Below, one piece after another: positions 47,192 to 56,938 of a DNA stretch of 64,000 nucleotides. A program made the position numbers and the translations under genes. Below the pieces are notes generated by a model. The model was not told the DNA's origin. It saw nothing but the letters and a program-made list of their open reading frames with translations, and made no database searches. The DNA comes from an uncultured Collinsella sp. (lineage in GTDB: Bacteria; Actinomycetota; Coriobacteriia; Coriobacteriales; Coriobacteriaceae). Each line of letters starts with the position of its first letter. Positions within the stretch are counted from its first letter, which is position 1. The DNA is taken from positions 62,001-126,000 of the forward strand of contig URRB01000004.1 in NCBI GenBank assembly GCA_900550195.1. Reading direction: 5' to 3'.

Positions 47192-49957
47192 GTGAGTCTC
47201 GGCAGCAAACTATCCAATGCAAAGGTCTCCTTTGCGATATTTAAGCGCGACATTAAGCGACTGCTCGTGAACCCCGTCGCCTTGGTGGTTACCCTTGGCG
47301 TGTGCGTTATTCCCTCGCTGTATGCCTGGTACAACATCGTGGCCAACTGGGATCCGTACGGAAACACCCAGGGCATCAAGATTGCCATCGCCAACAACGA
47401 TCGGGGCACCCAAAACGACCTGGTGGGCGAGCTCAATGCGGGCGACAAGGTTGTCGACCAGCTCAAAGAGAACGATCAGCTGGGCTGGACCTTCGTCGAT
47501 TCGGCCGCCGATGCCAAAGAGGGCGTCGAGAGCGGTGAATATTACGCTGCCATCGTGATCCCCAAGAACTTCTCTGACAATCTTGTCTCAATGCTCGACG
47601 GCAACTACCATCAGCCCAAGCTTACGTACTACGTCAATGAGAAGAAGAGCGCTATTGCGCCCAAGGTCACCGACACTGGCGCCAATACCATCGAGGAGCA
47701 GATCAACTCGGAATTTGTCTCTACGGTGGGCGAGACTGTTGCCGGAATCGCGAAAGATGCCGGAGTCGATTTAAAGGACAAAGCGACCCAGACCCAGGAT
47801 TCGCTGGCTGGTTCGGTGTCCGAAGCGTCTGATACCCTGGGCGAAGTACGTGATTCCATCGGCGATATGAACACCGCCATCGACAAGACAAGCAGCTCGA
47901 TTGCTTCGGCCGATGCTGCGTTGGCGGGCCTGCAGGGACAGGCGCCTTCGCTAACGCAGGCAATCGCTCAGGGCAATGACCTGCTGGGCGAAGCTCGCAC
48001 CACGGCTGGCAAGTCCATCACCTCGCTCTCCAAGGCACTTTCGGAGGGCAGCCTTGCGCTCACCAAGACGTCAGCCTCCGCGAACGCTGCGATTGGCAAG
48101 CTGACGGGTACGGTCACATCTACGACCACCCGCATCGACAACTCGCTCGAGTCTCTCCAAGCGACGATCGATCACAATAAGGCCGTTATCGGGCACTTGG
48201 AGATTCTCGTCAATGACACGTCGACAGGTTCCGAGGAAATTGACGCGCGCATTGTATCGACCATTGATTCGCTTCGCGAGCAAAACCAGAAGCTGCAGAG
48301 CATCAAGGATGGCCTTTCTGCACAGTCGAGCGCCATGGCAAACGACGCTACGGCAATCTCGAACGCGAGCAACGCACTCAACGCGGCAATTCAGACCGGT
48401 ACGGCTAACCTCGGTCAGGCTCAGACTGATCTGGGGCAGAACGCGCTGCCGAAGGCTTCGAGCGCGCTGGACTCCTTTGCCGCCGTTTCGGGCGATTTGA
48501 CCGGCATTGTGTCGGGTATGACCCCCACGATTGCGAGCGCGCGTGGCACGCTGGCGCAGCTTGACGCCACGCTCAAGCAGGCCAAGACCACGCTGGCCCA
48601 GACCGATTCTTCGCTTGCCAAGGTTCAGGACAAGCTTGCAACCGCCGCCAACGACATCGCGGCCCTGCAGACGTCCGAGTCCATGGGCGAGCTAGCTGAT
48701 CTGATGGGCGTCGATGTCAATGACGTCGCAGATTTTATGGCATCTCCGGTCGAGCTGACCTCAAAGTCAATTTACCCGGTCAAGAGCTTCGGCTCGGGCA
48801 TTGCTCCTTTCTACACCAATCTGGCGCTGTGGGTGGGCGGCTATGTGCTCATCGCCATCTACAAGCTCGAGGTCGACCGCGAAGGCATCGGCAGCTTTAC
48901 CGCGCGTCAGGGCTACTTTGGTCGCTGGCTGCTGATGGTGATCCTGGGCGCGTTCCAGGCCATCATCGTTACGGTGGGCGATCTGGTCATTGGCGTGCAG
49001 TGCGTCAACCCGCTCCTATTTGTGCTGGGTGGCATTGCCATCTCGTTTACGTACGTCAACATCATTTACGCGCTGTCCACTACGTTTAAGCACATCGGTA
49101 AGGCAATCGGCGTCATTCTCGTCATCGTGCAGATTCCGGGTTCATCGGGTATGTACCCCATCGAGATGATGCCCGGCTTCTTCCAGTGGCTGCACCCGCT
49201 GCTGCCCTTTACCTACGGCATCAATCTGCTGCGCGAGACGGTCGGCGGCATGTACTCGTTCAACTACCTGTTTAACCTGTGCATTCTGGGCGTGTTCTTG
49301 ATCGTGGCGCTCTTTATCGGCCTGCAACTGCGTCCGCTGCTGCTCAACCTCAACCTGCTCTTCGATAAGCAGCTTTCCACGACGGGTCTGATGATCTGCG
49401 AGTCCAATGACCTGCCGCGCCAGCGCTACTCGCTGCGCACGGCCATGCGTGTCATGCTCGATTCCGATTCGTACCGTCGCGAACTGCTCGATCATGCGGT
49501 CGCCTTTGAACATCGCTACCCGTACTACATCAAGGGCGGTTTCGCCGCTGTAGTCGGCGTGCAGGTGCTGCTCTTCGTTCTGTCGACGGTTCTCGATATC
49601 GACAACAATGGCAAGATCATTCTGCTGGTCATCTGGATTATCTCGGTCATTGCCATCTGCGGCTGGCTCGTCAACATCGAGTACATCCGCGCAAGCCTCA
49701 ACACCCAGATGCGCATCTCGGCGCTTTCGGATGAGGACCTGCGCCGCGAGATGCGCGAGCACACGGCCGCCATTCCGGCCGCTCGTCACATGTTCGGCTT
49801 GAATGCGAGCGAGCGGGGGTCTGAACCCAAGACTCAGACTGTCAGCCAATGCGGTCATCGCGATGCGGTCCATGTGCCCGAGAACGGGGATGACACGTTT
49901 GTGATGAATGAAAAGAACGCCCCGCTTGGCAAGCACTCCAAAGGAGGTGAGGCATAA
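47192..49957 (+). CDS. YhgE/Pip domain membrane protein, first of a tandem pair
   Basis: About 921 aa from GTG 47192; upstream in-frame ATGs (47141, 47177) exist and the start is uncertain. The N-terminal helix VALVVTLGVCVIPSLYAWYN is followed by the family signature ANWDPYGNTQGIKIAIANND. A long helical extracytoplasmic region (about residues 150-500) is rich in Ala, Ser, Thr and Gln, with coiled-coil-like repeats. An ABC-2-type C-terminal membrane domain has about six helices (from LALWVGGYVLIAIYKLE), then a second hydrophobic pair near 800-840 and an acidic tail. YhgE/Pip proteins are related to phage-infection proteins and type VII secretion EsaA. The function here is unknown. Confidence 0.88.
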   Translation: MSLGSKLSNAKVSFAIFKRDIKRLLVNPVALVVTLGVCVIPSLYAWYNIVANWDPYGNTQGIKIAIANNDRGTQNDLVGELNAGDKVVDQLKENDQLGWTFVDSAADAKEGVESGEYYAAIVIPKNFSDNLVSMLDGNYHQPKLTYYVNEKKSAIAPKVTDTGANTIEEQINSEFVSTVGETVAGIAKDAGVDLKDKATQTQDSLAGSVSEASDTLGEVRDSIGDMNTAIDKTSSSIASADAALAGLQGQAPSLTQAIAQGNDLLGEARTTAGKSITSLSKALSEGSLALTKTSASANAAIGKLTGTVTSTTTRIDNSLESLQATIDHNKAVIGHLEILVNDTSTGSEEIDARIVSTIDSLREQNQKLQSIKDGLSAQSSAMANDATAISNASNALNAAIQTGTANLGQAQTDLGQNALPKASSALDSFAAVSGDLTGIVSGMTPTIASARGTLAQLDATLKQAKTTLAQTDSSLAKVQDKLATAANDIAALQTSESMGELADLMGVDVNDVADFMASPVELTSKSIYPVKSFGSGIAPFYTNLALWVGGYVLIAIYKLEVDREGIGSFTARQGYFGRWLLMVILGAFQAIIVTVGDLVIGVQCVNPLLFVLGGIAISFTYVNIIYALSTTFKHIGKAIGVILVIVQIPGSSGMYPIEMMPGFFQWLHPLLPFTYGINLLRETVGGMYSFNYLFNLCILGVFLIVALFIGLQLRPLLLNLNLLFDKQLSTTGLMICESNDLPRQRYSLRTAMRVMLDSDSYRRELLDHAVAFEHRYPYYIKGGFAAVVGVQVLLFVLSTVLDIDNNGKIILLVIWIISVIAICGWLVNIEYIRASLNTQMRISALSDEDLRREMREHTAAIPAARHMFGLNASERGSEPKTQTVSQCGHRDAVHVPENGDDTFVMNEKNAPLGKHSKGGEA

Positions 49958-52147
49958 ATGAAGAACATCCTGCATCTGTTTAAGCGCGATGTCCAAAACG
50001 TGTCTCGCTCCGTGATCGGCTTGGTTGTCGTGATGGGCCTCATTATCGTACCGTGTCTGTACGCGTGGTTTAACATCGCCGGCAGCTGGGATCCGTACGG
50101 CAACACCGGCAATCTTAAGATCGCCGTGGTCAACACCGATGAGGGTTACGAGAGCGATTTGATCCCCGTCGAGGTTAACGTGGGCGAAAACGTGACCGCC
50201 ACCCTACGCGGCAACGAGAGCTTCGATTGGGTTGTGCTCAACAATCGCGAAAAGGCTATCGAGGGCGTTAAGTCGGGCGCGTACTATGCTGCCGTCGTTA
50301 TCCCCAAAACGTTTAGCGCTGACATGATGACGCTTTTCTCGACCGACGTGAAGCATGCCGATATCGAGTTCTACGAGAATCAGAAGGCCAACGCCATTGC
50401 GCAGATCGTGACCGAGAAGGGTTCGAGCGCCGTTCAGAACCAGGTTAACGAATCTTTTACCGAGACCATTACGAGCATCGGTCTTAAGACGGTGTCCAGC
50501 CTGCTCGATTACATGAGCACCGACCAGGTCAGCAACTTTATCGCCAACCTGTCCTCGACGCTCGGCGATTCGATTGGGGACCTGCAAGACGTTCAGGCTA
50601 ATGCTTCGTCGCTGGCGGGCATTTTGAGCTCTACGTCCGATTCGTTGACGTCGGCGAGCGGTATGCTCCAGCAGACGGGTACGGTCGATGAGTCGACCAA
50701 GCAGTTGATGGAGCATGCCAAGAGCGGCATGAGCGATTCCAAAGAAGCGCTGAAGGCCGCCAACGACGCCATCAACGCCGCGATTGACGGAAGCGCGGGC
50801 TCGTTCGACAACGTGTCCGCCGAGCTTGCGAAGGCATTCGATGCCGCGAATCAGCATGTCTACCTTACGGTGTCTCAGCTCAACGATGCCGCGGCGGCGC
50901 TCAATACACGTGCCGACGATATCGACGCCACGGCCGACCAGCTCCGCGGCTTTGCCGAGCAGGTCAGTGACGAAAAGCTCCAGGAGAGCCTCAGATCTGT
51001 GGCAACATCGCTGGGCAGGATCGCGGTGGAGTATCGCAACAACGCCAAGGACCTGACGGCAACCGCTAAGTCCCTTTCTGACAGCATGGCAGAGGTCAAC
51101 AGCACTCGTGCCGAGGTCGACCAGGCCATCGCCGATGCCAAGGCGGGTATCTCGGGTGCCAAGTCCGACTATGATTCCACGTTCTCGGTTAAGGCCAAGG
51201 AGCTCAAGAAGACCGTCTCGGGCATCCTAGACTCGCTCGATGGTATCTCGGGCAATCTGGATAGCGCCGTAGACGGCCTGACCGACGCATCCGGTTCGCT
51301 GGCAAAGGGCCTCTCCAAGGCCGCCAAGCTGGTCAACAAGGCTTCCGATCAGTTGGGCGAAGCGTCGGACAAGATCAGTGCGTTTAAGGACGAGCTCGAC
51401 GGTGCCCTTATGTCGGACGATCTGGCCACGATCAAGACGATGATCGGCAACGACCCCGATGGTTTGGCCGCGTCGCTTTCCGGTCCCGTCGCGCTCGACC
51501 GCAAGCCGGTCTATCCGATCCGCAATTACGGCTCTGCCATGGCGCCGTTCTACACGATCCTGTCGCTCTGGGTCGGCTCGATCGTGCTGGCTGCCATGAT
51601 GAAGGTTTCGGTCGACGATGAGCTTATCAACGAGCTCATCCCCGTGCGCCTGCACGAGATCTATCTGGGCCGTTACCTGTTCTTTGGCGGTCTGGCCCTG
51701 CTGCAGGCAACACTCGTATGCGCGGGCGATATCCTGTTCTTTGGCATCCAGTGCGACAACCCGCTGCAGTTTGTGCTGGCGGGCTGGGTTGCGAGCCTCG
51801 TGTTCTCCAATATCGTCTACACGCTTACGGTGTCGTTTGGCGATATCGGTAAGGCACTCGCTGTCGTGCTGTTGGTTATGCAGGTCGGTGGTTCGGGCGG
51901 CACGTTCCCCATCGAGATGACCGGCCCCGTGTTCCAGGCAATCTATCCGTTCCTGCCGTTTACCCACGGCATCAACGCCATGCATGCCGCCATGGCCGGT
52001 GCCTACCATATGGAGTACTGGATTGAGCTGGGCATTCTGACGAGCTATCTGATTCCGTCGCTGGCCCTGGGCGTGGTCTTCCGTCGCCCAGTCATCAAAG
52101 CCAACGACTGGATTATTGAAAAACTGGAGTCGACCAAATTGATTTAG
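49958..52147 (+). CDS. YhgE/Pip domain membrane protein, second of a tandem pair
   Basis: 729 aa, starting at the base after the previous stop, with AAAGGAGGTGAGG upstream. Same plan as its neighbour: helix SVIGLVVVMGLIIVPCLYAWFN, signature GSWDPYGNTGNLKIAVVNTD, a long Ser/Ala/Asp-rich helical extracytoplasmic region with many LxxA-type heptads (about 200-480), and a C-terminal membrane domain from MAPFYTILSLWVGSIVLAAM with six helices. It lacks the extra C-terminal membrane pair and tail of the first protein. The tight spacing suggests that they form one hetero-oligomeric complex. Confidence 0.9.
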   Translation: MKNILHLFKRDVQNVSRSVIGLVVVMGLIIVPCLYAWFNIAGSWDPYGNTGNLKIAVVNTDEGYESDLIPVEVNVGENVTATLRGNESFDWVVLNNREKAIEGVKSGAYYAAVVIPKTFSADMMTLFSTDVKHADIEFYENQKANAIAQIVTEKGSSAVQNQVNESFTETITSIGLKTVSSLLDYMSTDQVSNFIANLSSTLGDSIGDLQDVQANASSLAGILSSTSDSLTSASGMLQQTGTVDESTKQLMEHAKSGMSDSKEALKAANDAINAAIDGSAGSFDNVSAELAKAFDAANQHVYLTVSQLNDAAAALNTRADDIDATADQLRGFAEQVSDEKLQESLRSVATSLGRIAVEYRNNAKDLTATAKSLSDSMAEVNSTRAEVDQAIADAKAGISGAKSDYDSTFSVKAKELKKTVSGILDSLDGISGNLDSAVDGLTDASGSLAKGLSKAAKLVNKASDQLGEASDKISAFKDELDGALMSDDLATIKTMIGNDPDGLAASLSGPVALDRKPVYPIRNYGSAMAPFYTILSLWVGSIVLAAMMKVSVDDELINELIPVRLHEIYLGRYLFFGGLALLQATLVCAGDILFFGIQCDNPLQFVLAGWVASLVFSNIVYTLTVSFGDIGKALAVVLLVMQVGGSGGTFPIEMTGPVFQAIYPFLPFTHGINAMHAAMAGAYHMEYWIELGILTSYLIPSLALGVVFRRPVIKANDWIIEKLESTKLI

Positions 52148-52347
52148 CGCGGCAATGTGGCGTTGACGGAACATCGAGGCTTTCCTGCTCGATACTTTAG
52201 CGGGCTGGATTGCGGTGCAACGCTGGTTGTTGCTACAGTAGCGGGGCGTGCCGGGGGTCCGGTGCGCCTCGTTTTTATTTGACCATGAGGCGGCACGCAG
52301 CCATACGCGTGCGGACACCACGCCCAGTTTGAGTGTGAGGATGTTCC

Positions 52348-53331
52348 ATGGCCCAATACGCTGCCAACGAAATCGAAAACATGCCCGATAGCCCTGTCGC
52401 ACGGGAGGACCTGGGCGCCGGCGGCACCTCCCGCGGCGCCGGCGCGCGTTCCCCGTTCTTCTGGAAGGTCTTGCTGCTATCGGTGGCGGTCATCTGGGGC
52501 TATTCCTTTACCACCATGAAAGATGCGCTCGACACCATTCCGGTGTTCGAACTGCTCTATATTCGTTTTCTTCCGGCTTCGCTGGTTATGTTCGCCATCT
52601 TCCACAAGCGCATCATCGCGCACCTCAACGCCCGCAACCTGATCGTCGGACTTGGCATGGGCACACTTATGTGGGCCGCCTACGCCCTGCAGACGGTCGG
52701 TCTGGCTCAGACCACGGCGGGCAAGAACGCGTTTTTGACGGGTACGTACTGCATCCTCGTGCCCTTTGCGAGCTATTTCCTGAGCGGCGAAAAGCTCACG
52801 CGTTACAACTTGGGTGCCGCATTGCTCTGTCTGGCGGGCATTGGCCTGGTGGCGCTCGATAGCGTCGAGTTCAACATCGGTGATGCCATTACGCTGGGCG
52901 GCGCGGTCTTCTTTGCCATCCAGATGTCGGTGACCGCCAAGTACGGCCGCAAGATGGACATCAACGTCATCACGTTTTGGATGTTTGTGGGCAATGGTGT
53001 CTTGAGCCTTATCTCGTCGCTGCTATTCGAGACCCAAGCGCCGCTGTCCGTTTGGACGCCGAGCTTTATCAGTGTGATGGCGTTTCTCTCGGTGGGCTGC
53101 ACATGTGTGGCTCTGCTCATCCAAAACGTCGGCCTGGCGCATGTCCCGGCCTCGACGGGCTCGCTGCTCCTTTCGATGGAGTCGCCTTCGGGTGTGCTGT
53201 TCTCGGTGCTGCTGATGGGGGAGGCGCTCACCTCGCGCCTGCTCGCCGGCTTCGCGCTCATCTTTCTTTCGATTATCTTGAGCGAGACGCATTTCGATTT
53301 TTTGCGTCGAAAACCGCGCCCGCAATTGTAA
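52348..53331 (+). CDS. EamA-family (DMT superfamily) transporter
   Basis: 327 aa. Ten predicted helices in two EamA halves: LLLSVAVIWGYSFTTMKDAL (signature of the first), GLGMGTLMWAAYALQTVGLA, AFLTGTYCILVPFASYFLSG, AALLCLAGIGLVAL, AVFFAIQMSVTAKYGRKMDI (start of the second), and SVGCTCVALLIQNVGLAHVPASTGSLLLSMES. The N-terminal 40 residues are polar and Gly/Ala-rich, cytoplasmic. Family members export small metabolites; the substrate cannot be predicted. The 200-nt gap upstream has a possible promoter (TTGCGG/TACAGT, 52209-52238) and a T-rich GC stem near 52258-52281. Confidence 0.9.
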   Translation: MAQYAANEIENMPDSPVAREDLGAGGTSRGAGARSPFFWKVLLLSVAVIWGYSFTTMKDALDTIPVFELLYIRFLPASLVMFAIFHKRIIAHLNARNLIVGLGMGTLMWAAYALQTVGLAQTTAGKNAFLTGTYCILVPFASYFLSGEKLTRYNLGAALLCLAGIGLVALDSVEFNIGDAITLGGAVFFAIQMSVTAKYGRKMDINVITFWMFVGNGVLSLISSLLFETQAPLSVWTPSFISVMAFLSVGCTCVALLIQNVGLAHVPASTGSLLLSMESPSGVLFSVLLMGEALTSRLLAGFALIFLSIILSETHFDFLRRKPRPQL

Positions 53332-53343
53332 ACAATTTGTTGC

Positions 53344-53368
53344 GCCGCCTCCCGGGGCGGCATTTTTT
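53344..53368 (+). terminator. Terminator of the EamA transporter gene
   Basis: GCCGCC pairs with GGCGGC around TCCCGG, followed by A and six T. Confidence 0.9.
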
Positions 53369-53446
53369 ATGCGTCGCCCTTAAAGTAGTACCTTGCACTT
53401 TACGCTATCAAAGTGCTTGCTGCAAAAACGTTACTGGAGGGCATCT

Positions 53447-54742
53447 ATGGCACCAGCACTGTCCGATCTTCAACCGCAACCAGCGCCCAAGGCCACCGCG
53501 GCGGCGCAAGCCGCCATTGGCGACAGTCTGGTCAAAGAGGCTCAAACTTTTGCCGATGAGCTTGCCGCATGGCGTCACGATCTGCATCGGACGCCCGAAC
53601 TTGGTAACGACCTCCCGCAGACCTCTGCGTATATCCAAGCGCGCCTGGCCGAGATGGACATCCCGTTTGCCACGCTCGTCGATGGTTCCTGTGTTGTGGG
53701 CCTTGTCGGTGCCGGTGCCACCGCGGCCCAGGGCAATGGCGTCTGCACGGACGAACAGGCCGGTACGGTCGTTATGCTTCGTGGCGACATGGACGCCCTG
53801 CCCGTTGCCGAGGAATCCGGCGAGCCCTTTGCATCCACCAACGGCTGCATGCACGCTTGCGGTCACGATATGCACGCGACGGCGCTGCTTGGTGCGGCTC
53901 GTATGCTCAAAGCGCGCGAGGCAGAGCTTGTTGATGCCAACGCTACGGTTAAGTTGCTGTTCCAGCCGGGCGAGGAGACCTTTGAGGGTGCCCGTGCTGC
54001 CATCGCCGACGGTTTGCTCGAGAACCCGCGCCCTCAGGCGGCCTTTGCCATGCATGTCAACAGCCAGTCGCCGCTTGGTCTGGTGCTCTACGGCAGCCCG
54101 GCGCTTTCGGGCGTGTACGGTTTTCGCATCACGCTTCAGGGCAAGGGCGGCCATGGCTCGAGCCCCGAGATCTGCATCGACCCCATCGCGGCCGGCGTCC
54201 ATGTGCACCTGGCGCTCCAGGAGCTTATCGCCCGCGAGGTGCCGGCGGCCAAGGAAGTCGCACTTACCGTTGGTAAGTTTGCTGGCGGCTTGGCGGCCAA
54301 CGTCATCCCCGACACCTGCGTGCTCGAGGGAACGCTGCGCGGCTTCGATGTTGAGCTCATGGAGCACCTCAAGACCCGCATCGCGGAGGTCGTTAACGGC
54401 GTTGCCACAACATATCGTACGCCGGCGACCATCGAGACGCTTTCGGATGTTCCGCCGCTTGTACTCGACAGCGATATGACTCAGGCGTCGCTTGGCTACG
54501 TGGGCGCAGTGCTGCCCAAGTCGGCTTTCTTGCCGCTTTTCCATGCCATGGCGAGTGAGGACTTCGCGCTTATCTCGAGCGAGATTCCGAGTGCGTACTT
54601 TACCGTGGGCGCGGCCGTAACCGACACGGACGAACACTTTGCCCAGCACCATCCCAAGGCACGTTTTAACGATGCCGAGCTGCCGCTCGGTGCTGCGGCT
54701 TATACCGCCGTCTCTTTGGGCTATATCGCCGACCACCGGTAG
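53447..54742 (+). CDS. M20 family metallopeptidase/amidohydrolase
   Basis: 431 aa from ATG 53447 (GGAGGG upstream). Resembles N-acyl-L-amino acid/hippurate amidohydrolases: AWRHDLHRTPELGNDLPQTS, VVMLRGDMDALPVAE, CMHACGHDMHATALLGAA (metal ligands Cys and His), LLFQPGEETFEGARAAI (catalytic Glu-Glu), GKGGHGSSPE of the dimerisation domain, and ASEDFALI near the end. No signal peptide. The N-terminal 20 residues are an Ala/Pro-rich extension. It hydrolyses an amide bond of a small substrate in the cytoplasm. Confidence 0.92.
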   Translation: MAPALSDLQPQPAPKATAAAQAAIGDSLVKEAQTFADELAAWRHDLHRTPELGNDLPQTSAYIQARLAEMDIPFATLVDGSCVVGLVGAGATAAQGNGVCTDEQAGTVVMLRGDMDALPVAEESGEPFASTNGCMHACGHDMHATALLGAARMLKAREAELVDANATVKLLFQPGEETFEGARAAIADGLLENPRPQAAFAMHVNSQSPLGLVLYGSPALSGVYGFRITLQGKGGHGSSPEICIDPIAAGVHVHLALQELIAREVPAAKEVALTVGKFAGGLAANVIPDTCVLEGTLRGFDVELMEHLKTRIAEVVNGVATTYRTPATIETLSDVPPLVLDSDMTQASLGYVGAVLPKSAFLPLFHAMASEDFALISSEIPSAYFTVGAAVTDTDEHFAQHHPKARFNDAELPLGAAAYTAVSLGYIADHR

Positions 54743-54750
54743 CATCCAAC

Positions 54751-54808
54751 CTTGCCTTTCAAGCCTGCGGGCATGGCCGTAAGGCCTATGCCCTTGTCTT
54801 TCAAGGCA
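54751..54808. terminator. Hairpin after the amidohydrolase gene
   Basis: TTGCCTTTCAAG and CTTTCAAGGCAA flank the stem GGGCATGGCC/GGCCTATGCCC. It ends with CTTGTC rather than a T-run, so termination is likely but weak. Confidence 0.6.
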
Positions 54809-54863
54809 ATCTTGGGCACTACCGGCGCCCGGCGCAGGCTATTCGTTTTTTAAAAGGAGCGGT

Positions 54864-55242
54864 ATGTCCCAGCAACGCAAATTCTTCCCCGGCTGGCTCG
54901 TGGTGACCTCCGGCTTTGTGATCATGGCCACGTGCTACACGATTTTCGTCAACTGCATGAGCCTGTTCCAGCCGCTGATCGTCAGCGACCTGGGCATTTC
55001 CCTTGCGCAGTACAACATCTCCAACGCCATCTCCACCGTGGTGAGCGTTATCGGCTCACTTGTGATCGGTCATGTTGCCGATAAAGTAAGCGGTCGCGTT
55101 TTGGGCTCCCTCACTGTAATCGCCACCTCTGCCGTTCTTGCCGGCATGAGCCTTGTCGGTGAACTGTGGCAGGTCTACGTGCTCTTTTCTGTTTGCCCCG
55201 TTCTGTTTGTGGCCGCCCTGGAAGCCGAATGGATGCTCGTAC
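54864..55242 (+). pseudogene. Truncated MFS transporter (N-terminal quarter only)
   Basis: ATG 54864 with AAAAGGAG upstream opens a normal major facilitator N-terminus: KFFPGWLVVTSGFVIMATCY, SLFQPLIVSDLGISLAQYNISNA, IGSLVIGHVADKVSGRVLGS, and a fourth helix ending FSVCPVLFVAALEAEWM (about residue 126). From 55209 the sequence folds back: 55209-55235 is mirrored by 55243-55268, so the rest of the gene is missing. The frame stays open by chance through intergenic hairpins and then out of frame through the start of hisS to 56198. This readthrough is not protein-like. An active transporter is not encoded. Confidence 0.75.
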
Positions 55243-55409
55243 CATCATTCGGTTTCCAAGGCGGCCACGGGCCTACGAATGATCCGTTTTCCTCCGTCCC
55301 TAACAGATCACGTGATCCGAAGGGGACGGAGGAAAGCGGATCGCAAACAGCGGCGGTGCGTCAGGCCGAACGAGTCCCCATACCCTCGTTCGGCCTGACG
55401 CACCGCCGC
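55209..55409. repeat. Three consecutive long inverted repeats
   Basis: Pair 1: 55209-55235 with 55243-55268 (three differences). Pair 2: 55281-55300 with 55323-55342 (one G-T). Pair 3: 55350-55374 with 55385-55409 (25 bp, perfect). The first contains the last coding bases of the broken MFS gene. The last ends 18 nt before the -10 box of hisS. Confidence 0.9.
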
Positions 55410-55426
55410 GGTTTGTGTTTGTGCCG

Positions 55427-55432
55427 TATAAT
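55427..55432 (+). promoter_or_regulatory. Probable -10 box of hisS
   Basis: TATAAT, 43 nt before the start codon; a matching -35 is not obvious because the perfect hairpin occupies that region. Confidence 0.5.
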
Positions 55433-55474
55433 GACCGTTACCTATGACGCGATACAAAAGAAAGGTGTTTGCCC

Positions 55475-56788
55475 ATGCAGGCACAGAAGGCGGAGGGAAC
55501 CCGCGACCTTATCGGCGCCGAGATGCGCGCCTGGCAAAAGATGCAGCAGATTGCGGCCGGCGTGTTCGAGCCGTTTGGTTTTAAACCCATCGAGACGCCC
55601 GCGATCGAGCAGGTGGACGTGTTTGTCCACGGTATCGGCCAGTCGACCGACGTCGTGCGCAAGGAAATGTTCCGCGTGTTCAGCGGTGCCAACCTGGAGC
55701 GCGTCTTTACCGAGGGCACCGACACCAAACTCAAGCCCAAGCAGCGCCTGGCGCTTCGCCCCGAGGGCACGGCCGGCGTGGTGCGCGCTGTCGTCGAGAA
55801 CAATCTGGTGCCCCAGGGCTCCACGCCGTTTAAGGCGTACTACGCCGAGGCCATGTTCCGCGGCGAGCGTCCCCAGAAGGGCCGCCTGCGCCAGTTCCAC
55901 CAGGTGGGCATCGAGTGGCTCGGCGCTCCCGATCCGGCGGCAGACGCCGAGTGCATCATTATGCTCATGGAGTTTTACAAGCGCCTGGGCTTCGATCTTT
56001 CCAAGCTTCGTCTACTCATTAACTCAATGGGCGATGCCCAATGCCGTCCGGCCTATCGCGAGCAGGTCAAGCAGTTCATTCTCGATCACGCCGACGAGAT
56101 GTGCGACGAGTGCCGCGAACGCGCCGAGCTCAACCCGCTGCGCGCCTTCGACTGCAAGAACGACCACTGCCGCGAGATCATGGCCGAGGCCCCGCTGATG
56201 GGCGACAACCTGTGCGACGAGTGTCGCGAGCACTACGAGCAGGTCAAGCGCTATCTGGATGCCGCCGGTATCGAGTATGTCGAGGATCCCACCTTGGTGC
56301 GCGGCCTGGACTACTACACCCGTACTGTCTTTGAGGTCGAGGCCCCTGGCGCCGGCGTCGGCTCCATCGGCGGCGGCGGCCGCTACGATGGCCTGGTCGA
56401 GCTCGAGGGTGGCAAGCCCACGGCGGGCGTCGGCTTTGCTGTCGGTTTTGAGCGCGCCCTGCTGGCCCTGCAGGCCTTTGGCAGCGATTTGGGTGCCGAT
56501 GAGGCCCCGTGCGTCTATGTCGCCAACGCCGGCAAGGAGCTGCGTCAGAACGTCTTTGCCATTACGCAGGAGCTTCGCGCCGCAGGTATCGTGACCGAGG
56601 CCGACTATCAGGGTCGTTCGCTCAAGGCCCAGTTTAAGCAAGCCGATAAGGTAGGCGCCAAGCTCATCTTGGTCCTGGGTGGCGACGAGCTTGCCGCCGG
56701 CAAGGTCAAAGTGCGCGACATGCAGAGCCATGACGAGGTGCTCGCCGATCTGGACAACGTCGTCGAGGCGGTTCGCGAGCGCCTGTAG
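55475..56788 (+). CDS. hisS: Histidine--tRNA ligase
   Basis: 437 aa from ATG 55475 (AAAGGTG upstream; TTG 55469 is less likely). Class II synthetase for tRNA-His. Motifs: GTRDLIGAEM, FKPIETPAIEQVDVF (motif 1), RLALRPEGTAGVVRAV and RPQKGRLRQFHQVGIEWLG (motif 2), LVRGLDYYTRTVFEV and GGGGRYDGL (His-specific), and AGVGFAVGFERALLAL (motif 3). The C-terminal anticodon-binding domain has YVANAGKELRQNVFAI and LILVLGGDELAAGKVKVRDM. Four CxxC-type cysteines (CDECRE twice) occur around residue 210-250, an insertion not found in all HisRS. Confidence 0.97.
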   Translation: MQAQKAEGTRDLIGAEMRAWQKMQQIAAGVFEPFGFKPIETPAIEQVDVFVHGIGQSTDVVRKEMFRVFSGANLERVFTEGTDTKLKPKQRLALRPEGTAGVVRAVVENNLVPQGSTPFKAYYAEAMFRGERPQKGRLRQFHQVGIEWLGAPDPAADAECIIMLMEFYKRLGFDLSKLRLLINSMGDAQCRPAYREQVKQFILDHADEMCDECRERAELNPLRAFDCKNDHCREIMAEAPLMGDNLCDECREHYEQVKRYLDAAGIEYVEDPTLVRGLDYYTRTVFEVEAPGAGVGSIGGGGRYDGLVELEGGKPTAGVGFAVGFERALLALQAFGSDLGADEAPCVYVANAGKELRQNVFAITQELRAAGIVTEADYQGRSLKAQFKQADKVGAKLILVLGGDELAAGKVKVRDMQSHDEVLADLDNVVEAVRERL

Positions 56789-56938
56789 CGCATCTTTTTG
56801 AGCTTCGGGCCTGCTAACGTGCCCTGCTCATGGAGAGCGATTGTTACGGGGGTGTTTCGCTTTTATGCGGAATGCCCCCGTTTACGTATGCCGCCCACCG
56901 AGAAATACGACCATTTAGGGCAAAAACCTTTGCAATGC

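Noticed and set aside
55243..56198. C-terminal continuation of the MFS frame
   Set aside because: It consists of hairpin sequence and then hisS read in the wrong frame, rich in Arg and Ser.
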